Below are positions 1-5,248 of a stretch of DNA of 6,154 nucleotides, piece by piece; the stretch's first letter is position 1; each line of letters opens with the position of its first letter. Source of the stretch: an uncultured Ruminococcus sp. (GTDB lineage Bacteria; Bacillota; Clostridia; Oscillospirales; Ruminococcaceae); the NCBI GenBank assembly GCA_910576995.1, contig CAJTLC010000040.1, forward strand, positions 1 through 6,154, written 5' to 3'. The notes beneath the pieces are model-generated. The model was given only the letters and a program-made list of their open reading frames with translations, had not been told where the DNA came from and did not search any database. Made by a program: the position numbers and the translations under genes.

Positions 1-51
1 AGCACTTTTTTGATTTTTTTCTATTTTGCTGTCTACTTTATTGACTATGGT
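1..51 (-). other. Probable out-of-frame continuation of the NlpC/P60-like gene
   Basis: Read on the minus strand from base 51, the sequence gives 17 uninterrupted codons (TIVNKVDSKIEKNQKSA) to the window edge. The frame used by the upstream 142 codons hits TAG at 45-47 and further stops soon after. Joining the frames as '...CTISYGG' plus 'TIVNKVD...' fits my recollection of related ruminococcal proteins, which continue here with a Thr/Val/Lys-rich strand. Restoring one base within the GGTGGACC run would reconnect them. This is inference from frame openness and family memory, not an alignment. Confidence 0.5.
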
Positions 52-473
52 CCACCGTAAGAAATGGTGCAGTTATCGCTGACTGACAGCCAATGAGGAG
101 TGTCCACAGGCACAGGATTATTCCACGAAAAACCGCTTGTTTTGTAGCCGAGATGCGTCAGCGTGTAGTAGATCAGACCCGAACAGTCAACGCCCTGATT
201 CCGCACAAAATCGAGAGAAAGGGGACTGTAGCTGCCCTGATAGTAGATGCCTGTGTAACCCTTGAATCCCCAGCCGTAGGGCGAACCGAGCAGCGTTGCC
301 GCCTGTGCTATCACCTCATCAGCAGAGGGAAACGCTGAATTTTCGGTAGTTATCGTGCTTGCAGCCTTAGTCTGCACGGACGTTCCCATGCTTGTTCCGA
401 GCATGGAAAAAGCGCAAAGTCCTGCCATGACCCCTGCGCTCAGTTTCCTTATTTTCTTTTTTAAATTGATCAT
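45..473 (-). CDS. Secreted NlpC/P60-like cysteine hydrolase, C-terminus lost by apparent frameshift
   Basis: The 142-residue product begins with a Sec signal peptide: basic residues 4-10 (LKKKIRK), a hydrophobic stretch at 11-30, and a likely cleavage site near 'TKAAS' (36-40). The mature part has 'AATLLGSPYGWG' (58-69) and 'GVDCSGLIYYTL' (94-105). The DCSG motif places the nucleophile at Cys97, as in NlpC/P60 peptidoglycan endopeptidases, which cut cell-wall stem peptides outside the membrane. The catalytic His normally lies well downstream of the Cys and is absent here, because the frame stops at TAG 45 residues later. The minus-strand frame +2 is open from the break to the window edge and looks like the natural continuation. 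The start has a GGAAG ribosome site 5 nt upstream. A terminator ends 20 nt before the start, leaving no room for a private promoter. The family call is good; activity of this copy is doubtful. Confidence 0.75.
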   Translation of the reverse strand: MINLKKKIRKLSAGVMAGLCAFSMLGTSMGTSVQTKAASTITTENSAFPSADEVIAQAATLLGSPYGWGFKGYTGIYYQGSYSPLSLDFVRNQGVDCSGLIYYTLTHLGYKTSGFSWNNPVPVDTPHWLSVSDNCTISYGGP

Positions 474-492
474 TTTTTCTTCCTTTCAATGC

Positions 493-517
493 AAAAAATC
501 CCCGAATAATCGGGGAT
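493..517 (-). terminator. Intrinsic terminator after the transglutaminase-like lipoprotein gene
   Basis: On the minus strand an 8-bp perfect stem, ATCCCCGA / TCGGGGAT, closes a 4-nt TTAT loop and is followed by a run of six T. It begins 12 nt past the lipoprotein stop codon. Its T-tract ends 20 nt before the NlpC/P60-like start codon, so it either separates two transcription units or limits readthrough into the next gene. Confidence 0.85.
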
Positions 518-528
518 CTCTGCGTGTT

Positions 529-1260
529 TTAATTTAATTCGTCATAGCTGTAATCGCTCAGCATATCGCCGTCAGCGATGTGATTACCGTCGATGTCAAC
601 CACTTCCGTGAAGCCGTAATTGTAGTCGAGGAAATAACCGCCCTGAGCGTCCAGAATGTACCATATATCGCCAATTTTTACCGTGTTGGCAGCGTGACCG
701 TACATCCCTGCGTTGGTCCAAACAATGTAACACGGCAGCCCGACTTCCTGACACATTTCATAAGTCCGGCAGGCGTAATTTATGCAAGTTCCGCTGCCAT
801 TCTCACGCATGAAATTATATATTCCCAATGCCTTTTCGTAGTCGGTTTTCTGCGGTATTTCGGGGATTTCCGCCATTGTCACGGAATCGTCAGACCTCTT
901 TTTTTCTGTATTCTCACTAACCGTGACGGTTGTCTGCGATTTCGCTGTTTCCGGCGATATTTCGGGGATTTTCGCCGTTGTAACGGAATCGTCAGACTTC
1001 TTTTCTTCTCCAATTTCACTAACCGTGACGGTTGTCTGTGATTCCGTTGTTTTTGGCGGTATTTCGGGAATCTCCGCAGTTGTAACAGTCGGGGATATCA
1101 TATCCGAACAGGTCGTTGTGACTTCGCATGATATTTCCCCGATGTTATTTTCTGTAGTAGTTTCCGATTTCCCTAAAGTCGAATTTTCGGCAGTTTTACG
1201 CTGTTCTCCGCAGCTCGTAAGCAGCGTCATCAGTATCAGAATGGCGGTGATCTCTTTCAT
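529..1260 (-). CDS. Lipoprotein with tandem-repeat linker and transglutaminase-like domain
   Basis: The chosen start is the ATG at 1260, giving 243 residues: it has an AAGGAG site 8 nt upstream and begins a clear lipoprotein signal (MKEITAILILMTLLTSC, lipobox Cys at 17). A longer frame reaches 1353, but its extra 31 residues would precede the signal peptide. After the lipid anchor come a Thr/Ser/Glu-rich linker and two copies of a 34-residue repeat plus a partial third (about 60-139). The C-terminal domain resembles transglutaminase/protease-like folds: Cys159 in 'GTCINYA', His189 in 'YGHAANTV', and Asp204 in 'WYILDAQGG' have the spacing and order of a Cys-His-Asp triad. The protein is expected on the outer face of the membrane, held away by the linker. 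Substrate is unknown; such domains can act as peptidases or cross-linkers. It looks like a host or cargo gene rather than part of the methylase cluster. Confidence 0.85.
   Translation of the reverse strand: MKEITAILILMTLLTSCGEQRKTAENSTLGKSETTTENNIGEISCEVTTTCSDMISPTVTTAEIPEIPPKTTESQTTVTVSEIGEEKKSDDSVTTAKIPEISPETAKSQTTVTVSENTEKKRSDDSVTMAEIPEIPQKTDYEKALGIYNFMRENGSGTCINYACRTYEMCQEVGLPCYIVWTNAGMYGHAANTVKIGDIWYILDAQGGYFLDYNYGFTEVVDIDGNHIADGDMLSDYSYDELN
844..1083 (-). repeat. Tandem 102-bp coding repeat, about 2.35 copies
   Basis: Two full 102-bp units (982-1083 and 880-981) and a 36-bp partial unit (844-879) lie in frame within the lipoprotein gene. Each unit encodes 34 residues of the pattern 'TTAxIPEI-P-T--SQTTVTVSE---KKSDDSV'. 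The nucleotide match between units is high, for example 'ctaaccgtgacggttgtct' occurs in both. The product is a proline/threonine/charged flexible spacer between the lipid anchor and the catalytic domain. Copy number could vary by slippage or recombination. Confidence 0.92.
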
Positions 1261-1287
1261 GGGATAAGCTCCTTTATTTTTTTCTTC

Positions 1288-1316
1288 AGCATACCACAAA
1301 GGAGCGTCAAAGTCCA
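1288..1316 (-). promoter_or_regulatory. Possible sigma-A promoter of the lipoprotein gene, overlapped by a palindrome
   Basis: On the minus strand, TGGACT (1311-1316, 4/6 to the -35 consensus) and TATGCT (1288-1293, 4/6, preceded by the extended-minus-10 TG) are 17 bp apart. The expected transcript start is just before the AAGGAG ribosome site. The 14-bp palindrome AAAGTCTGGACTTT (1309-1322) covers the -35 element and could be a repressor site. The box matches are moderate, so this is tentative. Confidence 0.3.
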
Positions 1317-1418
1317 GACTTTTCCCGAAAAATCGACCTTTCCAATACTTCACACAGCGTTTTTTATTGCACTTTACATAGTCATCTCCGACATTTCCAT
1401 ATCTACTTCTTCCTCGTT

Positions 1419-1760
1419 CTACTCCAAGACCTCCTCGACCTCCGATTCGTTTTGCATCTCAGCGAGATGCTCCCTTTCAAGCTCCGCACTGATCAATCCG
1501 AGACAAAATTCTTTCTGCGTCATGCCGTGGCAAGAAAGATATTCTTTGATCCGCTGATACATTTCATCGGGGACTTGAAATGCAATCGTCCTCATATTTC
1601 CTACCTCATGCTGTAATTTTGGGTGAAGCTCGTTGTAGAGCGCCTGTGCAACGAAATCTGCCATTGTCATATTATGGCTTTCGATATACGCCCTGACCTC
1701 TGCGTGAAGTCCGGCGTCAATCTTCACCGTTATTCCTTTTTTTTCGCTGTCAGGCATCAT
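1419..1760 (-). CDS. Tandem ribbon-helix-helix (RHH) DNA-binding protein
   Basis: The 113-residue product contains two consecutive RHH-like units: 'GITVKIDAGLHAEVRAYIES' onward (9-45) and 'RTIAFQVPDEMYQRIKEYL' onward (57-95). Each has a short beta strand and two helices, and both carry an MTxx[DE]F segment at the turn between helices (31-36, 80-85). RHH proteins normally dimerise to insert a two-stranded sheet into the DNA major groove, so a two-unit chain could act as a built-in dimer. I chose the ATG at 1760; the ATG at 1757 is equally possible. The start overlaps the stop of the upstream 45-aa RHH gene by 11 bp and follows GGGGTG. The acidic end 'ESEVEEVLE' stops at TAG, but 14 more acidic codons follow in frame. 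Likely roles are autoregulation, antitoxin-like repression or relaxosome/partition accessory function; nothing here decides among them. Confidence 0.75.
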   Translation of the reverse strand: MMPDSEKKGITVKIDAGLHAEVRAYIESHNMTMADFVAQALYNELHPKLQHEVGNMRTIAFQVPDEMYQRIKEYLSCHGMTQKEFCLGLISAELEREHLAEMQNESEVEEVLE

Positions 1761-1887
1761 TTTCACCCCGTTCAAGCTGCTTGCGGAGCACATATTCCGC
1801 AAACTCGCCAACCGTCATTCCACGCTCTGCCGCCATTTTCTCGATCTGCTCCTCAATGGCAGACGGCACAATAATTTCTTCGCTCAT
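1750..1887 (-). CDS. Small (45-aa) ribbon-helix-helix protein
   Basis: A 46-codon reading frame runs from ATG at 1887 to TGA at 1750. Its start sits in an ATGA overlap with the stop of the 82-aa gene, preceded by GGAGG 10 nt upstream, and its end overlaps the next gene by 11 bp. This packing argues strongly that it is translated. The product reads as one RHH unit: strand 'EEIIVPS', helix 'AIEEQIEKMAAERG', turn 'MTVGEF', helix 'AEYVLRKQLERG'. It resembles both halves of the downstream tandem RHH protein, including the MTxx[DE]F turn, so the two genes look like products of duplication. It is expected to bind DNA as a homodimer or with its neighbour. The overlap-based evidence for the gene is stronger than the functional call. 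Confidence 0.8.
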   Translation of the reverse strand: MSEEIIVPSAIEEQIEKMAAERGMTVGEFAEYVLRKQLERGENDA

Positions 1888-2132
1888 ATTTCAAGATCCT
1901 CCGAACACTCGTCCTGCACAGGACATTCGTCGCAATTATTGTATTCACGGCAGAATTTATCGAATTTGTTCCCCTCATCTACTTCCGCTGACGTAAACAT
2001 AGCGATCTCAAATTTTCCCGATTCTACGCTGATTGCGACATCGACCTCTGCACCGTTCTCAAGGAAAACACCCGGAATTTCGATGCAGCCGTCGTCGTTA
2101 ACAAAGCCTTTTGTTTTGATCTTATTTTTCAT
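1884..2132 (-). CDS. 82-aa protein, AbrB/MazE-like N-terminus with C-terminal Cys cluster
   Basis: The first 44 residues, 'IKTKGFVNDDGCIEIPGVFL' followed by 'ENGAEVDVAI', have the strand-turn-'IP' and '[EN]GxEVxV' layout of SpoVT/AbrB-type swapped-hairpin DNA-binding domains, although the match is loose. The last 25 residues hold four cysteines (61, 67, 70, 76) spaced C-x5-C-x2-C-x5-C, a pattern that could bind zinc or an iron-sulfur cluster. The start overlaps the adenine methylase stop as ATGA and follows AGGAGG with 9 nt spacing. The stop overlaps the 45-aa RHH start as ATGA. This position between a methylase and two RHH genes fits a small regulator. It could instead be a phage-type protein of unknown role. 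Confidence 0.65.
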   Translation of the reverse strand: MKNKIKTKGFVNDDGCIEIPGVFLENGAEVDVAISVESGKFEIAMFTSAEVDEGNKFDKFCREYNNCDECPVQDECSEDLEI

Positions 2133-2974
2133 AAAATATTACCTCCTGTATATTCATCTTCAATAAACGACAGTTGATGACACATATTCTGCCGTTCGTT
2201 TGTATCGTAATTGCTGATAAACAGCTCGTCGTAGGTTGCGCCCTTTTGGTAACGCTGTCTGAGATTATCCACACGGCTCACACTTTCAATCCGGATACCG
2301 TCATGCTCCCACAACTCCCGAATTTCAGGGCAATCGTTGTATGAAACAAGGAATTTTCCTTTTATTCCTATAAGTGTATCACGGAGCCTGATGTGATCTT
2401 TTTTGGTAAATCCAACGTCCTTGTAATAGCTTTCCGTCGCAAAATAGGGCGGATCGCAGTAGAAAAAGCTGACGGGACTATCGTAATGCTTTATCAGAAT
2501 TTCAAAGTCCTGATTCTCGATTATTACTCTCTGTAAACGTCGTGAAGCCATATCTATCAGCGGAAAATCGCCCCAAATTGAATGTGGCTGACTTGCAAAT
2601 CTGTCCAGCGTACTGCCATAGCTGTATCTGATAAGCTGATAGAATTTCGCCGCCCTGTCGTAGTCGTGAAACCTCGGAAACAAGCCTTTTTTGTGCAGAA
2701 AAGCTATCCACCTGAAGTCCTCACGGGAGTTCAGAACGTACCGCAGCTTGTACTTCAATTTCGCAGGATTATCACGAACACAGCGGTACAGATTCACAAG
2801 ATTACTGTTGAAATCGTTGAAAACCTCGACCTCGTTTTCGGGCGATTTTCTGAACAAAACCCACCCTGCGCCGCCAAAAACCTCGATATATTTCTCATAA
2901 AATGGAGGCATACGAATAATAACGTCATCGCGCAGGAGCTTTTTGCCTCCCACCCATGAAAGAAAACTATTCAT
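2129..2974 (-). CDS. D12-class DNA adenine N6-methyltransferase (Dam-like)
   Basis: The enzyme should transfer a methyl group from S-adenosylmethionine to adenine in DNA. The 281-residue product carries the class-alpha D12 motifs in order: 'FLSWVGGK' (4-11), the SAM-binding 'EVFGGAGWVL' (31-40), 'VFNDFNSNLVNLYR' (51-64), the catalytic DPPY (174-177) in 'FFYCDPPYF', and a C-terminal 'ATYDELFISNY' (246-256). Length matches the family's usual 260-300. I start it at ATG 2974, preceded by GGAAAGGGGG; a longer frame to 3043 would run back through a terminator hairpin. Family members often modify GATC, but the recognition site cannot be read from sequence. No restriction enzyme is adjacent, so it looks like an orphan methylase used for anti-restriction or regulation. 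It overlaps the next gene by ATGA. Confidence 0.92.
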   Translation of the reverse strand: MNSFLSWVGGKKLLRDDVIIRMPPFYEKYIEVFGGAGWVLFRKSPENEVEVFNDFNSNLVNLYRCVRDNPAKLKYKLRYVLNSREDFRWIAFLHKKGLFPRFHDYDRAAKFYQLIRYSYGSTLDRFASQPHSIWGDFPLIDMASRRLQRVIIENQDFEILIKHYDSPVSFFYCDPPYFATESYYKDVGFTKKDHIRLRDTLIGIKGKFLVSYNDCPEIRELWEHDGIRIESVSRVDNLRQRYQKGATYDELFISNYDTNERQNMCHQLSFIEDEYTGGNIL

Positions 2975-3000
2975 TTTTCCCCCTTTCCGCAGTTTTCGGG

Positions 3001-3051
3001 AACAAAAAAAGCCGTCTGACGGAACATTTTCTGCTCCCGACAAACGGCTTT
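3001..3051 (-). terminator. Strong intrinsic terminator between the 64-aa gene and the adenine methylase gene
   Basis: On the minus strand, a 17-nt arm AAAGCCGTTTGTCGGGA and a 10-nt loop are followed by TTCCGTCAGACGGCTTT. The arms pair over 17 positions with one T-T mismatch and two G-T pairs, and seven T close the structure. It begins directly at the 64-aa gene's TAA. The T-tract ends about 30 nt before the methylase start codon, leaving little room for a promoter between them. It may be a unit boundary or an attenuator limiting methylase expression. Confidence 0.88.
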
Positions 3052-3244
3052 AAACCTTATTTTTTGCCTGAATACAGGCTTTTATCAATCCTTTCTTTTC
3101 ATTGTAATTCTCCGCGTCGTTCACCAAGCGGCACAGCTCACGGTACTGCTTATCGGACAGTACGGACTTCGCTTTTTTCAGCATTGTACTCACATCTCCG
3201 CTGATGATAACTTTTGATTTTTCAAACCTTTTTCTCGTCTGCAT
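3050..3244 (-). CDS. 64-aa basic helical protein of unknown function
   Basis: I do not recognise this family. The product is rich in Lys and Arg and probably mostly helical after residue 18 ('VSTMLKKAKSVLSDKQ', 'YRELCRLVNDAENYNEKKG'). It has no signal peptide or membrane segment, and its two Cys (38, 57) form no motif. A GGAGG site lies 4 nt upstream of the first ATG, which supports that start over Met21. The gene sits 62 bp after the Api92-like gene and runs straight into a strong terminator at its stop codon, so it is probably the last gene of the operon that begins upstream of the window's methylase remnant. Confidence 0.65.
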   Translation of the reverse strand: MQTRKRFEKSKVIISGDVSTMLKKAKSVLSDKQYRELCRLVNDAENYNEKKGLIKACIQAKNKV

Positions 3245-3306
3245 AATACCTCCAAAACTCAGGATATTTTCATTCTCATCACTCCTAACACGTTAATTTT
3301 GCCGAT

Positions 3307-4134
3307 TTATAGCCATAAATCCATATTGAGATCTTCACTCATTTCTTCTTCGGAAAAAAATTCTTCCATAAGCGTTGTTTCGCCTGTGAAATTGGGAGCA
3401 TTATCAGCATTCAGCGAAATACAGCCATTTTCGCCAAGTTCTATCGGTTCTCTGACGATCACCGAGCCTGCATGATTCACTGTTACACTTTTTTCAAGCG
3501 CACAAAAATTGCCGTCATCGCCGTGCCTAAGATGATAACAGTGCAGACCTTTCGGAATGTCGGCGTCGGTCATTCTGCTGTTCGTAAACAGCGCAGAATG
3601 TCCCTCAACCTCGATAATTTCAAATTCTTCATCGGAAAAATTCACATAATCTGTTTCGCTTGAATTCAGATACAGTCCCCAATTTGATGGATCGCTCTCC
3701 ATTACACGGGCGGCGAACTCGATACGCTCCCTGCTGCTTTCGGGATAGTATTCCTCTATGCGCTCGCCGTCAAAGTATGCGTATCTTCCGCAGTTTGAGC
3801 CGATATCCTCGTCCGCCCACTCATGCTCAAATTTTATGTCGGGATACATTTCCGATAGCTTTTCAAGAATGGGATGCGGAGCAGACCAAGCTGTATAAAA
3901 TGTTATTTTACCATTTTCAAAGAATATATTCCCAGTATATCCATAGGAATTCCATTTCGTTCCCCAATTTGCAATGCACCAGTGATAGCTGTCAACATCG
4001 TCGGGCATGGGGATTATTTTATTGAAATCCACCGAACCCACGCCGTATTCGTCATTCCGCACCGCTTTCAGCATCGCCTGTACACGGCGTTCATCTCCCG
4101 AAACAGCGACAATATTTGTAATATGATTTGGCAT
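3307..4134 (-). CDS. Api92-like phage protein with LPD28-like C-terminal domain
   Basis: The 275-residue product starts 'MPNHITNIVAV', followed by 'VDFNKIIPMPDDV' (35-47), 'WCIANWGTKWNSYGY' (52-66), 'FYTAWSAPHPILEKLSEMYP' (79-98) and 'ADEDIGSNCG' (107-116). This is the pattern of the ferredoxin-like Api92-type proteins of phages and mobile elements. Residues about 180-260 ('ALFTNSRMTDADIPKGLHCY', 'LRHGDDG', 'VNHAGSVI', 'NFTGET') resemble the LPD28 large-polyvalent-protein-associated domain, recalled rather than searched. LPD domains are typically tacked onto multi-domain proteins of conjugative elements and phages. The C-terminal tail is acidic and ends 'LNMDLWL'. Start and upstream stop overlap as TAATG, with GGAG 8 nt upstream. 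No enzymatic role can be assigned. Confidence 0.78.
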   Translation of the reverse strand: MPNHITNIVAVSGDERRVQAMLKAVRNDEYGVGSVDFNKIIPMPDDVDSYHWCIANWGTKWNSYGYTGNIFFENGKITFYTAWSAPHPILEKLSEMYPDIKFEHEWADEDIGSNCGRYAYFDGERIEEYYPESSRERIEFAARVMESDPSNWGLYLNSSETDYVNFSDEEFEIIEVEGHSALFTNSRMTDADIPKGLHCYHLRHGDDGNFCALEKSVTVNHAGSVIVREPIELGENGCISLNADNAPNFTGETTLMEEFFSEEEMSEDLNMDLWL

Positions 4135-4496
4135 TAATTCATCTCCATTTCGAATTCTTCGGACTGCTCCTCGATAAATCCGCCGAGATTATTCGGAACG
4201 TAATCCGACAGCCATGTACTGCCGAAATTTTCTCTTGTTTCAAGCCGCCAAATAGCCAGTTTTCCGATATCCGGCTGAACTTCGTCAAACGGGAACAGCA
4301 GACAGGTGAGTTCCTCATTTTTAAAGGTGTAAACCTTATCGAATCGGCTTCCGTTCCGCAATATACCGCTTTCCGTCAGCATATCGTTTATGCCGTCAAC
4401 CCATTCCTGCAGATCGCCGCCGCAGCCCTGCAAAACCAGTCCCTCGCTATCGTTCATTTTTCTCAGTTCATGCAGAGAAATATTTTTGATCTCCAT
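4134..4496 (-). CDS. 120-aa conserved mobile-element protein of unknown function ('LQGCGGDLQEW' type)
   Basis: The start is the ATG at 4496, overlapping the antirepressor stop as TAATG, with AAGGAG 11 nt upstream. A GTG at 4508 is in frame but falls inside that ribosome site, so it is rejected. The sequence shows 'GLVLQGCGGDLQEWVDGIND' (19-38), 'LTCLLFPFDEV' (63-73), 'IGKLAIWRL' (77-85) and 'GSTWLSDYVPNNLGGF' (92-107). I recall this family from clostridial integrative elements, often next to LPD-domain proteins, but no function is known to me. No signal peptide or membrane span is present. Its end, 'EEQSEEFEMEMN', is acidic and methionine-rich like the ends of neighbouring products. Its fixed place between an antirepressor and an Api92-like gene suggests a role in element maintenance, which is inference. 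Confidence 0.75.
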   Translation of the reverse strand: MEIKNISLHELRKMNDSEGLVLQGCGGDLQEWVDGINDMLTESGILRNGSRFDKVYTFKNEELTCLLFPFDEVQPDIGKLAIWRLETRENFGSTWLSDYVPNNLGGFIEEQSEEFEMEMN

Positions 4497-5248
4497 TACT
4501 GCGCCCACTCCTTTTTCAATCTGCCGATGATATATGTCTGCCCCTTACCAGTAACAAGCGTCTGCTGACAAGTTTTCATCATGCTTGATGTTTCAAAAAC
4601 CGTTTCTTTCACCGAAAAATAGCCACGGTCGATGAATTTCTGATACGGCAGATTATCAGACATGAGAATTCCATTTTTCTTCAGCCATTTAAACAGCCTG
4701 TTCCTGCCGATCGGAATATTTTCCTCCGCCGCAAGCTTTGCCATAGCGTTCATGTCGATGAGATTTTCCGTATTCGACACCTGATTTGCGAATTCCACCA
4801 ACGGCTGATCGTGTCTGATTCTCTCGTTAAGCTGATTGATCGCTATCATCTGCAAACGGAAAAGACCTTGATACGGTTCTTCAAGAAACGGGAGGTAGTT
4901 CTCGATGAACATATCCTCGTTTGCGACATAACCACCTGTTTTGCGGATCGTCGTGAGTACCTGTGAGGTTACCCAATGCCTGAATTCTTTTGCTTTCGGC
5001 ATTTTGCTTGAGAGAACAAGGCTGTAAAAACCTGATTCGTTGATGATAATACTTTCCTTATTTTGATTTCCATCAAAAATCATAATTTTACACCGATCAT
5101 CCTCATCAACGTGCCTGTTAATATCTCGACTACCGTTTTGGTACTCGAGGATATCAGCAACATCCTTACCCACAAACCACGGTTCTCCGTCTTTAATGAC
5201 CGTTCTCACCTTACCAAATTCCTCATTTTCAAAAATTTTAATTTCCAT
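4496..5248 (-). CDS. Phage antirepressor, BRO-N plus KilAC (ANT) domains
   Basis: The 250-residue product has an N-terminal BRO domain (about 1-105): 'EPWFVGKDVADILEYQN' (22-38), 'INESGFYSLVLSSKMPKAKE' (69-88), 'FRHWVTSQVLTTIRKTGGY' (89-107). A short helical linker leads to a C-terminal KilAC/ANT domain (about 150-247), with 'LAAEENIPIGRNRLFKWLKK' (172-191), 'NLPYQKFIDRGYFSVKE' (199-215) and 'TLVTGKGQTYIIGRL' (230-244). This two-domain build is typical of prophage antirepressors such as those that relieve a CI-type repressor. It is expected to act in the cytoplasm on DNA or on a repressor. The start at 5248 has GGAG 7 nt upstream, better placed than the in-frame ATG at 5254. It overlaps the dcm remnant by 11 bp, so its translation was probably coupled to the methylase before the insertion sequence split that gene. 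Confidence 0.92.
   Translation of the reverse strand: MEIKIFENEEFGKVRTVIKDGEPWFVGKDVADILEYQNGSRDINRHVDEDDRCKIMIFDGNQNKESIIINESGFYSLVLSSKMPKAKEFRHWVTSQVLTTIRKTGGYVANEDMFIENYLPFLEEPYQGLFRLQMIAINQLNERIRHDQPLVEFANQVSNTENLIDMNAMAKLAAEENIPIGRNRLFKWLKKNGILMSDNLPYQKFIDRGYFSVKETVFETSSMMKTCQQTLVTGKGQTYIIGRLKKEWAQ

Noticed and set aside
844..1083. Repeat array as possible CRISPR
   Set aside because: Units are contiguous, 102 bp, in frame and coding, with no spacers.
580..1267. Plus-strand open frames opposite the lipoprotein gene
   Set aside because: They are antisense shadows created by the repeat; no ribosome sites or recognisable domains.
1261..1353. N-terminal extension of the lipoprotein frame (31 extra codons)
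   Set aside because: It would put 31 residues before a clear lipoprotein signal, has no ribosome site at its ATG, and covers the probable promoter and ribosome site of the ATG at 1260.
1761..1811. Upstream start for the tandem RHH gene at 1811
   Set aside because: The extra residues are the out-of-frame shadow of the 45-aa RHH gene and have no RHH-like or other pattern.
2975..3043. N-terminal extension of the adenine methylase frame (23 codons)
   Set aside because: It runs through the terminator hairpin, while the ATG at 2974 has a strong ribosome site and begins just before the conserved FLSWVGGK.
4497..4508. GTG start for the 120-aa gene
   Set aside because: The GTG lies within the AAGGAGTG ribosome site. 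The ATG at 4496 forms a TAATG overlap like the next gene.
3660..4568. Plus-strand open frames opposite the Api92-like and 120-aa genes
   Set aside because: They mirror well-supported minus-strand genes and have no family resemblance or start signals.
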